A program made the translations under genes and the position numbers. Under the pieces are notes generated by a model. The model had not been told where the DNA came from. It worked only from the letters and a program-made list of their open reading frames with translations, and did not search any database. This document shows, piece after piece, positions 16,886 to 26,165 of a DNA stretch of 64,000 nt. The DNA is from an uncultured Lachnospiraceae bacterium (GTDB lineage: Bacteria > Bacillota > Clostridia > Lachnospirales > Lachnospiraceae): NCBI GenBank assembly GCA_910577275.1, contig CAJTMW010000005.1:61620-125619 (forward strand), read 5' to 3'. The stretch's first letter is position 1. The number at the start of each line of letters is the position of its first letter.

Positions 16886-18733
16886 ATGAAAAAGATGAAG
16901 AATTCCTTTCAAAGACGGCTGCAAAGGCACCATGACGAGCTGCGCTGGCTTTATATGGAGCTGTATGATAACGATTCCATGTTCGCGGAGCTGTGCGAAC
17001 ATCTGAAAAGCTTTTCCGATGAGAGGGATAAGGCGTTAAAGCTTTTGGATGACAAACGGGAAGCGGCAGCGGACTGGTATAAGCAGAACGATATGCTTGG
17101 CATGATGTTTTACATCGACAATTTTGCCGGCAACATGAAGGGCGTGGAGGGAAAGCTGGATTACCTGGAAAAGTGTAACGTGAATTATATTCATCTCATG
17201 CCTTTTCTTGACACTGTCCCGGAACGCTCCGACGGCGGATATGCGGTGGCGGATTTCAGGAAGGTGCAGGAAAAGCTGGGAACTATGGAGGATTTGGAAA
17301 GCCTCACGGCCGCCTGCCATGAGAAGGGGATTAACGTCTGCATGGATTTTGTGATGAACCATACCTCCCAGGACCATGAGTGGGCAAAAAAGGCCCGTCA
17401 GGGGGACGGGGAATATATGAGCCGTTATTTTTTCTTTGCGGACAATGAAATCCCGTCAAAATATGAGGCCACGGTGCCCCAGGTATTTCCCACCACGGCG
17501 CCGGGTAATTTTACATGGCTTCCCGACGCGGGACATTTTGTAATGACCAGCTTTTACCCCTATCAGTGGGATTTGAATTATAAAAACCCCAGAGTTTTTA
17601 ATGAAATGATGTACAATTTCCTGTATCTTGCAAATAAGGGAATTGATATTATCCGCATCGACGCGGTTCCCTACATATGGAAGGAGCTGGGAACCCAATG
17701 CCGGAACCTGCCTCAGGTACATACCATAGTGCGCATGATGCGCATGATTGGCGAGATTGTCTGCCCCGGCGTCCTGCTCCTTGGCGAGGTGGTGATGGAG
17801 CCGGAAAAGGTGGTTCCCTATTTCGGCACGGTGGAAAAGCCCGAGTGCCATATGCTTTACAATGTAACCACCATGGCCACCACATGGCACACGGTAGCCA
17901 CAAGGGATGTGAAGCTCCTTAAAAAGCAGCTGGATATTGTAAATGCCCTGCCGAAGGATTACCTGTTCTTAAATTACCTGCGCTGCCACGACGATATCGG
18001 ATGGGGGCTTGATTATGGGACATTGTGGCTGGATGGAATGGGAGAGCGTTCCCACAAGCAGTATTTAAACGATTATTTCCAGGGCTATGCCGGGGACAGC
18101 AACAGCCGGGGCGAGCTTTACAATGCGGACCCTGTTACCGGTGACGCCAGATTCTGCGGCACAACAGCCTCCATGTGCGGCGTGGAAAAAGCGGTTTCGG
18201 AGCAGGATGCGCTTGCAGAGGAGAAGGCTGTCCGGCTTGATGTGATGCTCCATGCCTACATGTTCATGCTTTCCGGCATTCCGGTGCTTTACAGCGGAGA
18301 TGAAATCGGACAGCTCAACGATTACAGCTATAAGGACGACCCCAATAAGGCGGCGGATTCCCGTTACATCCACCGGGGGGCAATGGACTGGAAAAAGGCC
18401 GGAAGGATTTCTGACAGTGACACAGTGGAAGGGAAAATTTTCGGCAGGCTCGGAAGGCTTGAGCAAATCAGGAAAGCGGAAAAGGCGTTTGTGGCGGGGG
18501 CGGATGCCTGGACGATTGAAACCTGGGATGCTTCCCTTTTATGCATCGGAAGATATTTTGAAGGCGATAAAATTATCGGTATCTTTAATTTCAGCGAATT
18601 TGACAAGACGGCATGGATTAAGGAAGAGGACGGCGTGTATGAGGATTTGATTTCTGGCGCGGAGATGAAGGCTGTGGACGTAAGTATACCGGCTTACGGA
18701 TTTTATTATCTGAAAAGAAAATCAATTTCCTAA
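16886..18733 (+). CDS. amylosucrase-like GH13 alpha-amylase family enzyme
   Basis: A 615-residue cytoplasmic GH13 enzyme without signal peptide. The N-terminal helical region before the barrel (about 1-90) and the size are those of amylosucrase/sucrose-acting subfamilies. Catalytic residues are clear: nucleophile Asp259 in DIIRIDAVPYIWKELG, acid/base Glu301 in LLGEVVME and Asp369 in RCHDDIGWG; CMDFVMNHTS is region I. A beta-sandwich domain C ends the protein. Family members either make glucan from sucrose or hydrolyse sucrose or trehalose-like sugars. Start at 16886 follows GAGGAGAG; ATG 16895 is an alternative. It stands alone. Confidence 0.85.
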   Translation: MKKMKNSFQRRLQRHHDELRWLYMELYDNDSMFAELCEHLKSFSDERDKALKLLDDKREAAADWYKQNDMLGMMFYIDNFAGNMKGVEGKLDYLEKCNVNYIHLMPFLDTVPERSDGGYAVADFRKVQEKLGTMEDLESLTAACHEKGINVCMDFVMNHTSQDHEWAKKARQGDGEYMSRYFFFADNEIPSKYEATVPQVFPTTAPGNFTWLPDAGHFVMTSFYPYQWDLNYKNPRVFNEMMYNFLYLANKGIDIIRIDAVPYIWKELGTQCRNLPQVHTIVRMMRMIGEIVCPGVLLLGEVVMEPEKVVPYFGTVEKPECHMLYNVTTMATTWHTVATRDVKLLKKQLDIVNALPKDYLFLNYLRCHDDIGWGLDYGTLWLDGMGERSHKQYLNDYFQGYAGDSNSRGELYNADPVTGDARFCGTTASMCGVEKAVSEQDALAEEKAVRLDVMLHAYMFMLSGIPVLYSGDEIGQLNDYSYKDDPNKAADSRYIHRGAMDWKKAGRISDSDTVEGKIFGRLGRLEQIRKAEKAFVAGADAWTIETWDASLLCIGRYFEGDKIIGIFNFSEFDKTAWIKEEDGVYEDLISGAEMKAVDVSIPAYGFYYLKRKSIS

Positions 18734-18771
18734 TATTATATTAAATTTGTATTTAAGATTTGCCCTCTGTA

Positions 18772-18800
18772 TTGCGTTTTTATGACGGATATTGTATGAT
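18772..18800 (+). promoter_or_regulatory. promoter of the secreted repeat protein gene
   Basis: TTGCGT (18772-18777), 17-base spacer, TATGAT (18795-18800), with A+T-rich sequence upstream. It gives a leader of about 115 bases to the start at 18925. Confidence 0.5.
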
Positions 18801-18924
18801 AAACAGACATAAAAGAGAAAAAAGTGCGGAAAACAGCGCTTTAATACAGACAGGTTTCAAAAGATGCCGCTGACAGCAGCGTTGACGGCAGAGCAAAGAG
18901 TAACAGGGTAATGGAGGTACAAAA

Positions 18925-19992
18925 ATGAGGAAAAACAAGTTGGCGAAAGGATGGATAACAGCCTGCCTCATCGCAGGCGTGGCGCTTGCACCGTTTTCAG
19001 GCGTCCGGGTACTGGCGGCGGAGGTGATTGCGACGGTATCGGGAACGGTGCGTTCCGGCACAACCGCCGAGCTTTTGCTCCTTTCCACAAAGGAAGGAAA
19101 TATGGAAATCAAGATAGACAGCGGAACCGACGCCAGCGCCTGCAAGGTGCTGCTTCCGGGAGAGTCCATCAGCGTTTCCGTCTCCCACGGCTCCGACGAA
19201 TATCTTCACGCCGTGAAGATTACCGCCGGTGAAAAGAAGCCCGTAGCGGCGGTGGATTCTTCCAACGCCTCGACAGTGACCGGTACGATTACGAAAAAGG
19301 GACAGGGCGACGTCCTGTTTGTAAAGACGCCTCAGGGCGATATGGAAATCAAGCTGGACGCTTCCACGAACATGAGCGGCTGCTCCGTCATTGTGGCGGA
19401 CAAGACCTATACCATTGTGTGCGCCCGGGGCTCCGACGCCTACATGCATGCCATCAGTATTTCGGACGGCATAAGCGCAGGAGCGCAAGGCACGGTGAAC
19501 CTGTCTCTTACTCCGGCTCCGGCGGGAGCGGTTACCGCACAGACCACGGCGGTAACAGGCACGGTATCCGGCAAGACAAGAGAGGACAGGCTTTTTCTGG
19601 ACACCAGAGGAGGCGAGATGGAAATTGTAATCGACGCCAACACGGATTCCAGATACGGCATGGTAATTATGCCGGACAGAAATATTAACGTAGCGGTGTA
19701 TAACGGCGGCGACGGCTACATGCATGCCGCAAGCATCGTGGCGCCCAAGGAAGCCGTATTTCCGGTAAACGTTGACACATCTTCCACCTCGACAGTGACG
19801 GGGACCGTGGGAGAGAAGTCAACGGAAAATATTCTGTATCTGGATACAAAGCAGGGGCAGATGGAACTGAAACTGGACAAGTTGGGCAGCGTTGCCGGCT
19901 GTAAGATTTTTGTCAGCGGCAAGAAGCTCAGCGTAAGCTGTGCAAGAGGAGATGACGCCTACATGCATGCGGTGAGTATTACGGCGGTGTAG
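18925..19992 (+). CDS. secreted protein with four tandem beta-rich repeats
   Basis: A 355-residue protein with a clear signal peptide (basic MRKNKLAKGW, hydrophobic 11-28, cleavage after VLAAE or nearby). The mature part is four copies of a repeat of about 65-85 residues, starting near 36, 115, 210 and 294. Each copy reads TVSGTV or TVTGTV, then LxLxTxxGxMEIxID, one central Cys or Met position, and ends DxYMHAxSI. Copies 1, 2 and 4 keep a Cys; copy 3 has Arg-Tyr-Gly instead. I know no family name; the pattern suggests a small OB- or DUF5666-like beta barrel. There is no LPxTG or other wall anchor, so it is probably released or bound non-covalently. Confidence 0.75.
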   Translation: MRKNKLAKGWITACLIAGVALAPFSGVRVLAAEVIATVSGTVRSGTTAELLLLSTKEGNMEIKIDSGTDASACKVLLPGESISVSVSHGSDEYLHAVKITAGEKKPVAAVDSSNASTVTGTITKKGQGDVLFVKTPQGDMEIKLDASTNMSGCSVIVADKTYTIVCARGSDAYMHAISISDGISAGAQGTVNLSLTPAPAGAVTAQTTAVTGTVSGKTREDRLFLDTRGGEMEIVIDANTDSRYGMVIMPDRNINVAVYNGGDGYMHAASIVAPKEAVFPVNVDTSSTSTVTGTVGEKSTENILYLDTKQGQMELKLDKLGSVAGCKIFVSGKKLSVSCARGDDAYMHAVSITAV

Positions 19993-20057
19993 AAAAGCCG
20001 GGATTTCATGAAAGCGCCTGCAATGACTGAGATGAAAATTGGTTTGTATGAAAACGG

Positions 20058-20092
20058 AAACAGCGGTGAACCGGGGAGGTTCACCGCTGTTT
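20058..20092. terminator. strong bidirectional terminator
   Basis: A perfect 15-bp stem (20058-20072 with 20078-20092) and a 5-base loop, with AAA on the left and TTTGTT on the right. It lies 66 bases after the secreted repeat gene and 26 bases after the convergent MATE stop, so serves both. Confidence 0.85.
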
Positions 20093-20118
20093 GTTAGATG
20101 CGCCCGGCGGCGCATGTT

Positions 20119-21453
20119 TCAAATCTCAATCTTACTCACCCTAAGCAGCACAACCGCCAAAAGCGCGGACAGCATATCCGCCACCGGCTGTGCGGTGATA
20201 ACGCCCGTATAGCCCAGCGTCAGGGACAGGACAAACAAAGCGGCGGCAAAGACAATTCCCTGCCGGCTCAGGGACATTATCAGGGTGGGGAGGGATTTTC
20301 CCGCGCTCATAAACAGGGTGCTGCACACGAGGAAGATTCCCACAAAGGGGAGCCCTAAAAGCATCCGGCGCAAGATAAGCGTACCCGCCTCCACGATTAC
20401 GGCGTCATCCATAAACAGACGAATCATAGAGGGCGCAAATATCATGAGAAGGGCTCCGCCTGCAAGGGCGATTATCATCTGTACCAGCAAGTCAAATTTC
20501 AGAATCTCCCGCAGCCGGGCTTTGTTTCCGGCACCGTAATTGTATCCGATAAGCGCCTGCGCCCCGAAGGCAAAGGCAATCATAATCATTGCCACCAGCA
20601 TATTTACCTTGCTGGCAATGCCCATGGCGGCCACCTTGTCGGCGCCGTAGGAAGCCAGGCTACGGTTTAACAGGGCGGTTCCAAAGCTGTTCATCAGGTT
20701 GTTAAGGCTGGAGGGCAGGCCGATGGCAAACACAGCGCCGATAACGGCAAGGTCAACCTTCGCCATCTTAAAGTCAACGGACAGCTTCCGGCTCTTTTTC
20801 CTGATGCAGACGACAAACAGGATATCGGTAACGATATTGCCCAGCACAGTGGCGATTGCGGCCCCTCCGGCGCCCATTCCAAGTCCGAAAATAAACACGG
20901 GGTCCAGAATCATATTGACAACGCTGCCCACAATACTTCCAATCATGGCGATATTGGCAAGGCCCTCTGTGCGGAGCTGGTTGGCGGGAATCAGGGTCAG
21001 GATGATAAAAGGCGCGCCCAGCGCAATCCAGGTATAGTATTCGCCGGCATAGGAAAAGACCTCGCCCTCCGCGCCCAGCATATGAAGAATGGGGGTTTTA
21101 AAAACCAGCATAATCACAGTGATAAAGATACCGGTTGCAATGGCGCTGTAAAAAGTAAAGCTGCTGACCCGCTTTCCCTCCTCATCCTTTTTCTGGCCGA
21201 ACAGACGGCTCATTACACTACTGCCGCCAAGGCCGAACAGGTCGCCAAGAGAGACCATCAGCAAAAAGACGGGGGCGCAGATGGACACGCCTGCCACGAG
21301 ATTGGCGTTTCCGGTGCGGCCGATAAAGTAGATATCCACCATATTATAAATCATACTGACAATCTTTGACATGACCACCGGCAGAGCCAGCGTCAAAAAA
21401 GCTTTGGGGACGGGAGTGGTTTCAAATAAAGCGTTTCTGTTTTCCTTTTCCAT
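20119..21453 (-). CDS. MATE family efflux transporter
   Basis: A 444-residue membrane protein with twelve hydrophobic segments in two homologous halves. The family pattern is seen in PVVMSKIVSMIYNMVDIYFIG in helix 1 and in the matching FGAQALIGYNYGAGNK segment of the second half. MATE proteins expel cationic drugs or metabolites using Na+ or H+. It is divergent from a Crp/Fnr-type regulator across 280 bases that contain a perfect Crp-like palindrome, so that regulator may control it. No strong ribosome site is seen directly before this ATG. Confidence 0.92.
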   Translation of the reverse strand: MEKENRNALFETTPVPKAFLTLALPVVMSKIVSMIYNMVDIYFIGRTGNANLVAGVSICAPVFLLMVSLGDLFGLGGSSVMSRLFGQKKDEEGKRVSSFTFYSAIATGIFITVIMLVFKTPILHMLGAEGEVFSYAGEYYTWIALGAPFIILTLIPANQLRTEGLANIAMIGSIVGSVVNMILDPVFIFGLGMGAGGAAIATVLGNIVTDILFVVCIRKKSRKLSVDFKMAKVDLAVIGAVFAIGLPSSLNNLMNSFGTALLNRSLASYGADKVAAMGIASKVNMLVAMIMIAFAFGAQALIGYNYGAGNKARLREILKFDLLVQMIIALAGGALLMIFAPSMIRLFMDDAVIVEAGTLILRRMLLGLPFVGIFLVCSTLFMSAGKSLPTLIMSLSRQGIVFAAALFVLSLTLGYTGVITAQPVADMLSALLAVVLLRVSKIEI

Positions 21454-21550
21454 GAATCTTTACCGGGGCGGGTTACGCCTCCCTTTTATCCTTTCATTTC
21501 TGTTTTGTGTTTTTACAGAGAGGATTTTAGCAAAAAGTCTTGGCTTTTTA

Positions 21551-21566
21551 TGTGACATATGTCACA
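21551..21566. promoter_or_regulatory. Crp/Fnr-type operator
   Basis: TGTGACATATGTCACA is a perfect 16-bp palindrome matching the TGTGA-N6-TCACA consensus of Crp-family sites. It lies 97 bases before the MATE start and 168 bases before the Crp-like gene, which are divergent, so one site could govern both. The remaining leader to 21733 contains a CGCCC-AAAA-GGGCG hairpin (about 21679-21692) and no riboswitch I recognise. Confidence 0.7.
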
Positions 21567-21733
21567 ATAAATGCAGGAATATTGTCAGCGGACAGATGCG
21601 GGCAGATAAAAAGCTGTAACCCCGCCGCAGACAACGGAGCATCAAGTCTGGAACGCTTCGGGTGACGTCCGGAAGAGACGCCCAAAAGGGCGGGAGATTT
21701 GCCCTGTGACAGGTCGTGAGACGGGAGGGAATG

Positions 21734-22357
21734 ATGGAAAAGATTTATGATAAAACAGTGGTAATAAAGTATCTTGAAAAACTGCAACTGGCAGGGCTGT
21801 TTGAGACGGAGAAGCTTGACTTTTTTATAGTAAAATATCAGCGGGGGGAATTCCTGTCGCAGCCGGAGCAGCCCATAAAATATTTTCAGTTTATGGTAAA
21901 GGGCAGCGCGTCCTTATATTATCTGGATGAAAACGGTTCGAGGAGAGACGTTACGTTGATGGACGGAGAAGGACTGCTTGGAGATATGGAATTTGTGATC
22001 GGAGGCATGCCCGTTTTCTACACCGAGGCGCTGACGCCGGTTACGGTTCTGGCTTTGCCTATGGAAAAAAACAGAAAGAGGCTGGAACAGGACTGCAGAT
22101 TTCTCATGTATCTTCTGAAACAGGCGTCTGTCATAAAAATGTTTTCGGCAAGATACGCGGTGGTTTTTCCGCGTCTGGAGGAGAAGCTGATTTATTATCT
22201 GGAAAATGACTGTCCCCGACGGACACTGACCGGAATGGAAACCTCTGCCGCAAGACTTCAATGCAGCCGCCGCCAGCTTCAGCGGGTGGTCAGAAAGCTG
22301 GAGGAACAGGGAAAGCTGGTGAAGCTGGGAAGGGGACGCTACCGGCTGAATAGTTAA
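21734..22357 (+). CDS. Crp/Fnr family transcriptional regulator
   Basis: A 207-residue regulator: cNMP-binding-like jelly roll (about 15-125; GEFLSQPEQPIKYFQFMVKGSASLYYLDENG and LMDGEGLLGDMEF), a dimer helix, and a C-terminal winged HTH (about 150-205; TSAARLQCSRRQLQRVVRKLEEQG). It lacks the Arg-Thr pair that binds cAMP and the Fnr cysteine set, so it belongs to the Yeil-like Clostridial group with unknown effector. Start chosen at 21734 after GGGAGG; 21731 is also possible. The palindrome at 21551-21566 is its probable site. Confidence 0.85.
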   Translation: MEKIYDKTVVIKYLEKLQLAGLFETEKLDFFIVKYQRGEFLSQPEQPIKYFQFMVKGSASLYYLDENGSRRDVTLMDGEGLLGDMEFVIGGMPVFYTEALTPVTVLALPMEKNRKRLEQDCRFLMYLLKQASVIKMFSARYAVVFPRLEEKLIYYLENDCPRRTLTGMETSAARLQCSRRQLQRVVRKLEEQGKLVKLGRGRYRLNS

Positions 22358-22384
22358 AGTTCTATAGGAATTACACAGGAATGC

Positions 22385-22413
22385 TTGCATGATGATTTTT
22401 TTCCGGCTAATAT
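22385..22413 (+). promoter_or_regulatory. promoter of the SDR-GH3 operon
   Basis: TTGCAT (22385-22390), 17-base spacer, TAATAT (22408-22413), 108 bases before the SDR start at 22521. Confidence 0.45.
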
Positions 22414-22520
22414 AGTAAGTAACAAAAGCAAGCTGTTTGCAAAAAGCTTCCCCGGAACAATACGGAGAAAATCAGGGGAGACAAAGGGAAAGCAGGCGGC
22501 GGAAAATCGGAGGGACAAAG

Positions 22521-23297
22521 ATGGGCATTATTGAAAAAATGAGGCTGGACGGAAAGAAAGGCTTCGTGACGGGTGGCGCCAGAGGTATCGGCAAAAGTAC
22601 TGCCACAGCCTTTGCGGAGGCCGGAGCGGATGTGGCGATTATCGACGTGGATTTTGCGGAGGCGGAAAAGACGGCTGCGGATATCGCCGGGGAAACGGGC
22701 AGAAAGGTAATCGCCATAAAGACGGACTGCACAGACCCAAAGCAGGTGGACGATATGATTTTGCAGGTCACAAAGGAGCTGGGAGGACTGGATTTCTGCC
22801 ATAACAACGCGGGCATCTGCATCAACGTGCCGGCGGAGGAGATGACCTTTGAACAGTGGAATAAGGTGATTAACGTCAATTTGAACGGTATTTTTCTTAC
22901 CGATATTGCGGCGGGAAAATATATGCTTGCCCACGGAGGCGGTTCCATCATCAATACCGCTTCCATGTCCGCCCATATCGTGAATGTACCGCAGCCACAG
23001 TGCGCCTACAATGCGTCCAAGGCGGCGGTGATTCAGCTCACGAAATCCCTTGCAATCGAGTGGGCGAAGCGGGGCGTCCGTGTGAACAGCTTAAGTCCGG
23101 GGTACATCGGAACGGAGCTTACCTTAAATTCCCCCACGCTGATTCCTCTGATTGAAAAATGGAACGAGATGGCTCCCCTTGGAAGAATGGGGAAGCCGGA
23201 GGAGCTTGCGGCAATCTGCGTTTACCTGGCGGGGGATGCCAGCAGCTTTACCACAGGAGCGGACTTCGTCATCGACGGAGCGTTTACATGCTTTTAA
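22521..23297 (+). CDS. SDR family NAD(P)-dependent oxidoreductase
   Basis: A 258-residue classical short-chain dehydrogenase. Cofactor motif TGGARGIGK (about 15-23), structural NNAGI, catalytic Ser in NTASMS, and Tyr163/Lys167 in YNASK are all present; NSLSPGYIGTEL follows. Sequence style is that of sorbose or sugar-alcohol reductases, but substrate cannot be read from sequence. An Asp after the second strand (IIDVD) suggests NAD preference. ATG 22521 follows CGGAGGG. It lies 52 bases before the GH3 gene, so may process a sugar released by it. Confidence 0.88.
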   Translation: MGIIEKMRLDGKKGFVTGGARGIGKSTATAFAEAGADVAIIDVDFAEAEKTAADIAGETGRKVIAIKTDCTDPKQVDDMILQVTKELGGLDFCHNNAGICINVPAEEMTFEQWNKVINVNLNGIFLTDIAAGKYMLAHGGGSIINTASMSAHIVNVPQPQCAYNASKAAVIQLTKSLAIEWAKRGVRVNSLSPGYIGTELTLNSPTLIPLIEKWNEMAPLGRMGKPEELAAICVYLAGDASSFTTGADFVIDGAFTCF

Positions 23298-23349
23298 AGG
23301 AAAAGTGTCTTTTCAATACTAACATCAACAAACAGGAGAGAACAGGATT

Positions 23350-26130
23350 ATGAACAGCTACGAACTTGATTTAAACAGATACGCAGCTCTCGCCAGAGCG
23401 GCGGCAGCGGAAGGGTGCGTCCTTCTGGAAAATAAAAATAACGCGCTGCCCCTTAAAAAAGGAGAAAAAATTGCGGTGTACGGCCGTGCGGCTTTTAATT
23501 ATTATAAGAGCGGACTTGGAAGCGGCGGTCTGGTAAATACCAGATATGTTGTGGGGATTCTGGACGCCCTGAAAGCATGTGAGGATATCACGCTGGACGA
23601 GGCGCTGTCCGGCATTTATGAGGAATGGCTGAAGGAAAATCCCTATGACGAGGGGAAAGGCTGGGGGCAGGTTCCCTGGGCGCAGAAGGAAATGCCGGTG
23701 ACGGAGGAGATGCTAAAGACCGCGGAAAGGACGGACGCCGCCCTTGTAATTATCGGGCGTACAGCAGGAGAGGACCAGGACAACCACGACGAGCCCGGAA
23801 GCTACCGCCTTGCAAAAGAGGAGGAGGATTTGATTGCCGGGGTGTGCGGCGCCTTTGAAAGAGTCATTGTGGTACTTAATGTGGGAAATATCATTGACAT
23901 GAGCTGGGTGAAAAAGTATCAGCCCCAGGCGGTTCTGTACGCATGGCAGGGCGGTCAGGAGGGCGGAAACGGAGTCCTCGACGTGCTCACCGGTGCGGTA
24001 AATCCCTGCGGAAAGCTGACCGACACCATTGCGGAGGAAATTTCCGATTATCCCTCGGATAAGAATTTCGGCGACCTTGAGAAGAATTATTATCAGGAGG
24101 ATATTTACGTAGGCTACCGCTATTTTGAGACCTTTGCCAGGGAGAAGGTGCTGTATCCTTTCGGCTACGGACTTTCCTATACCACCTTCGGGACGGAAAG
24201 CAGAATCGAGGAAAAGGGAGAGTTTGTAAAGGTTACGGCGGTCGTTACCAATACAGGGGCCGCGGCAGGAAAAGAAGTGGTGCAGGTTTATGTTAAGGCT
24301 CCCCAGAGAAAGCTTGGGAATCCCGCCCGAAAGCTGGCAGGCTTTGCAAAGACCGGCGTCCTTGCGCCGGGAGAAAAGGAGACGGTTACCATCGAAGTGC
24401 CGAAGTATGATTTCGCATCCTATGACGACAGCGGCGTAACGGGACACAAAGCCTGCTATGTTCTGGAGGAAGGCACATACGCTTTTTATGTGGGAAGCGA
24501 TGTGAGAAGCGCGGCTTTCGCCGGAAGCTACGAGCAGGCGTTTACGGTGCTGGAAGAACTGCAGGAGGCCTGTGCCCCCACGGAAAGCTTTGAGAGAATG
24601 AAAGCACAGGAGCAGGCGGACGGGAGCTTTAAGGCGGTAATGGAAAAGGTTCCGGTTCGGACAGTGAATCCCAGAGAGCGGCTGATAGCAAACCGTCCGG
24701 CGGAAATCCCCTATACCGGAGACAAAGGCTGGCAGCTTGTGGATGTTCTGGACGGAAAGGCTTCCATGGACGATTTCGTGGCGCAGATGAGCGATGGGGA
24801 GCTGATAACCATTTTCCGGGGAGAAGGCATGTGCAGCCCCCGCGTGACGCCGGGCATTGCGGCGGCTTTTGGCGGCGTGAGCGACGGACTTTTGAAACTG
24901 GGGATTCCGGCGGCAGGCTGCTCCGACGGCCCTTCCGGTATCCGAATGGACTGCGGAACAAAGGCATTTTCCATGCCCAACGGAACAGCCCTCGGGTGTA
25001 CCTTTAACCTTTCCCTTGTGAGAGAGCTTTACGAGATGGCGGGGCAGGAGCTTCGGCTGAATAAGATAGATTCCCTTTTGGGGCCGGGAATGAACATTCA
25101 CAGACATCCCCTGAACGGGCGAAATTTTGAATATATTTCCGAGGACCCTTACCTCACCGGAAAGATAAGCGCGGCCCAGCTTCTTGGTATGGATAAGTTC
25201 GGAATCGCCGGTACGGTGAAGCATTTCTGCGCCAATAATCAGGAGGCTGCAAGAAGGAAAACAGACGCGGAGATTTCCGAGCGGGCGCTGCGGGAAATCT
25301 ACCTGAAAGGCTATGAGATTGCAGTAAAAGAAGGAAAGGCCCGCTCCGTCATGACAACCTATTCTTCCGTAAACGGCCTGTGGACTGCCGGAAGCTACGA
25401 CTTGAATACCACCATTCTGAGAAAGGAATGGGGCTTTGACGGAATTGTCATGACCGACTGGTGGGCGGACGCCAACTATGAAGGAAAGCCCTTCGACCAT
25501 CAGGCAAAGGCTCCCATGCTGGCGGCCCAGAACGACCTTTACATGGTGACTTCAAGACCCGCGGACAACCCGGAAAACGATGACCTGCAGCAAAAGCTGG
25601 AAGAAGGCTATATCACCAGAGGCGAGCTCCAGCGCGGGGCGAAAAATATCCTTGGCTTCATTTTAAAGAGCCCGGCAATTTTACATAAGGCGGGTAGGAT
25701 TGCACCGGAAGAACTTGAGGTAATGAATGCAAAGGGCGACAATGACGTTGCGCCTTCGGATTTGGTTTACTACAAGACGGACGGGGCGGACGAGATTGTG
25801 ATTGACGGCGCGCTGCTTAGTCCCAAAGCGGGAGAAAGCGATGTGCTTGGAATCCAGGTTGAAAAATTCGGAAGCTACAGCATCACCTTCACCATGAAAA
25901 GCGACCTCGGGGTTTTGGCGCAGCTTCCGGTATCCCTCTATTATGACAACGCCCTGAAAGCCCAGATTTCCATTCAGGGAACGGAAGGGAAGGTGATTGA
26001 GGAGAAAAGAGACCTTGGCGTTATCTTCGGGCCTAACCACTTTATCAAGCTGTACTATGGGGCGAACGGGATTGAGATTCTGAAAGCGGTGATTCGGCTG
26101 GAGGAGGAGACGGCGAATCCGTTTGGGTAA
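23350..26130 (+). CDS. circularly permuted GH3 beta-glucosidase
   Basis: A 926-residue GH3 enzyme with inverted domain order. The usual C-terminal alpha/beta sandwich comes first (about 1-240), then a fibronectin-III-like domain (about 280-390), then the catalytic barrel (about 470-790), ending in a beta-sandwich tail (about 800-926). The nucleophile is Asp703 in GFDGIVMTDWWADAN; substrate-binding KHFCANNQE and GMNIHRHPLNGRNFEY are intact. This order is known in Ruminococcus albus and Butyrivibrio beta-glucosidases. No signal peptide: it acts on imported beta-glucosides. It is co-directional with the SDR, 52 bases after it. Confidence 0.9.
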   Translation: MNSYELDLNRYAALARAAAAEGCVLLENKNNALPLKKGEKIAVYGRAAFNYYKSGLGSGGLVNTRYVVGILDALKACEDITLDEALSGIYEEWLKENPYDEGKGWGQVPWAQKEMPVTEEMLKTAERTDAALVIIGRTAGEDQDNHDEPGSYRLAKEEEDLIAGVCGAFERVIVVLNVGNIIDMSWVKKYQPQAVLYAWQGGQEGGNGVLDVLTGAVNPCGKLTDTIAEEISDYPSDKNFGDLEKNYYQEDIYVGYRYFETFAREKVLYPFGYGLSYTTFGTESRIEEKGEFVKVTAVVTNTGAAAGKEVVQVYVKAPQRKLGNPARKLAGFAKTGVLAPGEKETVTIEVPKYDFASYDDSGVTGHKACYVLEEGTYAFYVGSDVRSAAFAGSYEQAFTVLEELQEACAPTESFERMKAQEQADGSFKAVMEKVPVRTVNPRERLIANRPAEIPYTGDKGWQLVDVLDGKASMDDFVAQMSDGELITIFRGEGMCSPRVTPGIAAAFGGVSDGLLKLGIPAAGCSDGPSGIRMDCGTKAFSMPNGTALGCTFNLSLVRELYEMAGQELRLNKIDSLLGPGMNIHRHPLNGRNFEYISEDPYLTGKISAAQLLGMDKFGIAGTVKHFCANNQEAARRKTDAEISERALREIYLKGYEIAVKEGKARSVMTTYSSVNGLWTAGSYDLNTTILRKEWGFDGIVMTDWWADANYEGKPFDHQAKAPMLAAQNDLYMVTSRPADNPENDDLQQKLEEGYITRGELQRGAKNILGFILKSPAILHKAGRIAPEELEVMNAKGDNDVAPSDLVYYKTDGADEIVIDGALLSPKAGESDVLGIQVEKFGSYSITFTMKSDLGVLAQLPVSLYYDNALKAQISIQGTEGKVIEEKRDLGVIFGPNHFIKLYYGANGIEILKAVIRLEEETANPFG

Positions 26131-26165
26131 ATAGCAGAAATGAAATGTAACGGAGGAGAATCACA

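Noticed and set aside
18997..19725. Reverse frame opposite the four-repeat secreted protein.
   Set aside because: Arises from the repeated coding sequence; the plus strand has signal peptide, ribosome site and terminator.
20119..20560. Plus-strand small frames within the MATE gene.
   Set aside because: They lie opposite conserved MATE helices and lack ribosome sites.
21567..21733. Possible riboswitch in the leader of the Crp-like gene (hairpins around CGCCC-AAAA-GGGCG).
   Set aside because: The conserved cores of ZTP, c-di-GMP, cobalamin and T-box elements were looked for by eye and are not present.
23713..25500. 595-codon reverse frame opposite the GH3 gene.
   Set aside because: Shadow of a G+C-rich coding region; the His/Arg-rich composition is not protein-like and the GH3 reading is certain.
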